A stretch of DNA of 64,000 nt from Flavobacterium erciyesense (GTDB taxonomy: Bacteria; Bacteroidota; Bacteroidia; Flavobacteriales; Flavobacteriaceae). The translations under genes and the position numbers were made by a program. Shown one piece after another: positions 61,710-64,000 of the stretch. Numbering within the stretch: position 1 is the stretch's first letter; each line of letters starts with the position of its first letter. The stretch lies in contig NZ_JAGPXB010000016.1 in NCBI RefSeq assembly GCF_018069925.1, forward strand, positions 22,790 to 86,789, in the 5' to 3' direction. The notes under the pieces were generated by a model. The model searched no databases and had not been told where the DNA came from. It saw only the letters and a list, made by a program, of their open reading frames with translations.

Positions 61710-62798
61710 TTATTTGAAGTAAGAAAAAGTGTCTTCGTTATCTAATTTTAGTAATGTTTCGTAAATCAATTTGATTACATTTTCAACATCGTCACGGTGT
61801 ACCATCTCTACAGTGGTATGCATGTAGCGCAGTGGTAATGAAATCAACGCCGATGCAACGCCGCCATTGCTGTATGCAAAAGCATCGGTATCAGTACCTG
61901 TTACTCTCGACGAAGCCAATCGCTGAAAAGGAATTTCTTTCTCAACTGCAGTGTCTAATATCAATTCTCTCAAATTATTTTGAACTGCTGGAGCGTAGGT
62001 TACGACTGGACCTTTTCCTATTTTGGTGTCTCCTTCAATTTTTTTATCAATCATAGGAGTAGTCGAGTCGTGGCATACGTCAGTTACGATGGCAACATTT
62101 GGTTTGATGGTTTTGGTAATCATTTCGGCACCGCGCAATCCTACTTCCTCTTGCACTGAGTTGGTAATGTACAAACCAAACGGAAGCTTGATGTTGTTTT
62201 CATGCAACAAGCGCGCTACTTCGGCAATCATAAAACCGCCCATACGGTTATCAATAGCTCTACATACAAATTTGTTGCCGTTCAAAACTGTAAAAGTATC
62301 TGGGTAGGTGATCACGCAACCCACATGTACTCCAAGCGCTTCTACTTCAGCTTTGGTTTCGCAACCACAATCAATGAAAATATTGGTAAGTTTAGGAACC
62401 TCTTCCTTATCTCTCATCCGTGTATGAATGGCAGGCCAACCAAAAACTCCTTTTACGATACCATTTTTAGTATGAATGTTAACGCGTTTCGATGGGGCAA
62501 TTTGATGGTCTGATCCACCATTTCGAATCACATAGATTAATCCGTCTTCAGTTATGTAATTAACATACCATGAAATTTCATCAGCATGCCCTTCAATAAC
62601 TACTTTATAAGGTGCGTCCGGATTAATAACTCCCACGGCCGTACCGTAGGTGTCGGTAATAAAGGTATCAACATAAGGCTTTAAATAATCCATCCAAATG
62701 CGTTGCCCGCTGCTTTCGTATCCTGTAGGAGAAGCATTGTTTAGGTATTGTTCTAAAAAGGTCAAAGATGACTCCTTTAATATAGATGTAGTGCTCAT
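61710..62798 (-). CDS. M42-family aminopeptidase (glutamyl aminopeptidase-like)
   Basis: 362 residues. Zinc ligands are seen in EGHADEISW, CRAIDNRMGG, QEEVGLRGAE with the catalytic Glu pair, DVCHDST and YMHTTVE. M42 enzymes are cytoplasmic, often dodecameric, metal aminopeptidases. It is divergent from the DUF4294 gene. Confidence 0.93.
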   Translation of the reverse strand: MSTTSILKESSLTFLEQYLNNASPTGYESSGQRIWMDYLKPYVDTFITDTYGTAVGVINPDAPYKVVIEGHADEISWYVNYITEDGLIYVIRNGGSDHQIAPSKRVNIHTKNGIVKGVFGWPAIHTRMRDKEEVPKLTNIFIDCGCETKAEVEALGVHVGCVITYPDTFTVLNGNKFVCRAIDNRMGGFMIAEVARLLHENNIKLPFGLYITNSVQEEVGLRGAEMITKTIKPNVAIVTDVCHDSTTPMIDKKIEGDTKIGKGPVVTYAPAVQNNLRELILDTAVEKEIPFQRLASSRVTGTDTDAFAYSNGGVASALISLPLRYMHTTVEMVHRDDVENVIKLIYETLLKLDNEDTFSYFK

Positions 62799-62854
62799 AA
62801 AATTATTTTTTTGCTAAATTATAAATTTGGCACTACACTTGCAGATATATTGCA

Positions 62855-62862
62855 TAATTTTG
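62855..62862 (+). promoter_or_regulatory. -7 box of the DUF4294 gene
   Basis: TAATTTTG, 17 bp before the ATG at 62880, which supports that start. A second TAAATTTG lies at 62822-62829. Confidence 0.4.
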
Positions 62863-62879
62863 ATTTGAAATTTTTACCC

Positions 62880-63551
62880 ATGAAACAAGTTTTTTTCCTC
62901 TTTTTCTTTACAATTGGTCTGTCGTCTGCTTTTTGTCAAGTTATACCCAAAGATACTACTCAAATCGCCTTTGAGCTAGATGAAGATTATAATCCCAATG
63001 ATACCATTAAGCTTCCAGAAATCTTTATCTCCAAAGAGAAACTAGATCCTGAGGCAAAAAAACAGTTTTTACTCTTGCAGAACAGAGTGCTCAAAACGTA
63101 TCCGTATGCCAAATTGGCTTCGGAACGATTGACTAACCTTAATATGGGTATGGCAAATTTGAAAACCAGTAAGGAAAAGAAAAAGTATTTTAAGATAGTA
63201 GAGACCTATTTAACCAATGAGTTCGAAGCCAAGCTTAAAAAACTATCTCGCAAACAAGGTCAAATTTTAGTTAAGTTGATTCACCGTCAAACAGGAAATA
63301 CCACTTATGAGTTGGTAAAAAACCTTAAAAGCGGTTGGAAAGCCTTTTGGTCCAACACCGCTGCCAGTTTATTTGACATCAATCTCAAGACCAAATACCA
63401 ACCTTACACCGTAAATGAAGATTATTTAATCGAAACAATATTGGTGCGTGCTTTTGAATCGGGCCGATTACAAAATCAAAAACCTGCACAACCTGTAGAT
63501 TTTGATAACCTTAATGAATCCTGGATAAACAAAGCCGCTAAGGCACAGTAG
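62880..63551 (+). CDS. DUF4294 family secreted protein
   Basis: 223 residues from the ATG at 62880, which puts a signal peptide (KQVFFLFFFTIGLSSAFCQ) at the N-terminus; a start at 62811 would bury it. The core YPYAKLASERLTNLNMGMAN, YLTNEFEAKLKKLSRKQGQI and LIHRQTGNTTYELVKNLKSG is typical of DUF4294, a Bacteroidetes family of unknown function. Confidence 0.88.
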   Translation: MKQVFFLFFFTIGLSSAFCQVIPKDTTQIAFELDEDYNPNDTIKLPEIFISKEKLDPEAKKQFLLLQNRVLKTYPYAKLASERLTNLNMGMANLKTSKEKKKYFKIVETYLTNEFEAKLKKLSRKQGQILVKLIHRQTGNTTYELVKNLKSGWKAFWSNTAASLFDINLKTKYQPYTVNEDYLIETILVRAFESGRLQNQKPAQPVDFDNLNESWINKAAKAQ

Positions 63552-63690
63552 GGCGTTCCGCCCTTCTTGCTCTTGCCTTTTGATTTGGCAAGCGCAAGAT
63601 AGTCGTCGGGCTATTCGCTACAAGTCCTCGCCACTCCCTCAAGACGGTCGTAGCTGTGGGCTTTCCGCTGCTATCCCTAACGCGAGCTGC
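63551..63690 (-). repeat. Flavobacterial structured intergenic repeat, copy 3
   Basis: Read on the minus strand it has TTAGGGATAGCAGCGGAAAG and GGACTTGTAGCGAATAGCCC, the same ends as copy 1, plus a CTTGC/GCAAG hairpin. The rest of 63691-63920 shows no gene. Confidence 0.5.
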
Positions 63691-63922
63691 ACATTTAAGA
63701 AACGAATTTTTCAATTGCTACTTATATAGAGATTAAAACACAGCCACATTTAAGACTATATATAGCGAGACCAATTAATAAATCACCAGCGATCACGGCC
63801 TAATTTCTTAAGTTAATACCCAAAACCACCCCAACAATCGCAGCGATGAAAAAAACTTCTTCTCTAACCTTATTGATTTTAAGACAATTAAAAAATAGTT
63901 TAAAATTAAGTTTAGAAAAGTC

Positions 63923-63952
63923 TTGTAAAAGCGAATAAAGGTTGTAGTTTTG
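63923..63952 (+). promoter_or_regulatory. Strong promoter pointing out of the window
   Basis: TTG (63923-63925), 19-bp spacer and TAGTTTTG (63945-63952) form a good Bacteroidetes promoter. Less than 50 bp of transcript is visible and contains no start codon in good context, so the gene it serves (protein or stable RNA) is outside. Confidence 0.55.
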
Positions 63953-64000
63953 CACCCGCAATCAGCGCAACGTTCTACTAAAAACCTGAAACAAACGAGA

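Overview
The window looks like a low-GC Bacteroidetes chromosome, most likely Flavobacterium or a close relative. It carries the gliding-motility genes gldF and gldG, a DUF4294 protein and a membrane-anchored MutS-like ATPase. Many genes are preceded by the Bacteroidetes -7 promoter box TAnnTTTG rather than a strong Shine-Dalgarno sequence. No rRNA, tRNA or CRISPR array was found. A strong TAnnTTTG promoter points out of the right edge.

Left host segment (1-10343). It starts with a partial LpxL-type acyltransferase, a rhomboid protease and a SIMPL-domain protein, followed by a DNA-damage cluster. The cluster holds a DnaE-type (ImuC/DnaE2-like) polymerase, a catalytically intact DinB, a divergent self-cleaving XRE-S24 repressor, a DnaQ exonuclease fused to a UvrC-like GIY-YIG domain, and an SRAP (YedK/HMCES) abasic-site protein.

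Integrative element (about 10344-45072, 34.7 kb). The right edge is the 3' end of mnmE, and a degenerate copy of the last 18 bp of mnmE lies at 10344-10361. The integrase (43116-44258) lies next to mnmE. A replication/excision module (helicase-loader-like ATPase, initiator-like protein, Zn-finger and excisionase-like proteins) sits inside it. There is no relaxase and no phage structural gene. The cargo, left to right, is: (i) a tripartite HipBST-like toxin-antitoxin module with three evenly spaced operators; (ii) an operon with a complete Hsp70 machine (membrane J-like protein, membrane GrpE-like protein, large Hsp70) plus an unknown protein, a kinase-like/AAA+ fusion, a TerB protein and a small membrane protein; (iii) a type I restriction-modification locus whose hsdS and hsdR are separated by five genes, two of them DUF262 (GmrSD-like) proteins, with a leucine-rich-repeat gene after hsdR; (iv) a tandem array of 155-bp units, each encoding a 26-aa hydrophobic and a 22-aa amphipathic micropeptide; (v) an orphan LytTR response regulator and two small genes.

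Right host segment (45055-64000). This is ordinary core genome: mnmE, a universal stress protein with a Crp/Fnr-like dyad in its promoter, MutS-like ATPase, dnaN, gldG/gldF, a DUF62 SAM hydrolase, phoH, a Cof-type HAD phosphatase, an S9 peptidase, purC, an M42 aminopeptidase and a DUF4294 protein. Three copies of a structured flavobacterial intergenic repeat lie in the host parts of the window.

The best candidates for undescribed biology are the mobile Hsp70-J-GrpE-AAA-TerB operon and the micropeptide-pair array. All assignments come from reading the sequence; no database search was run.
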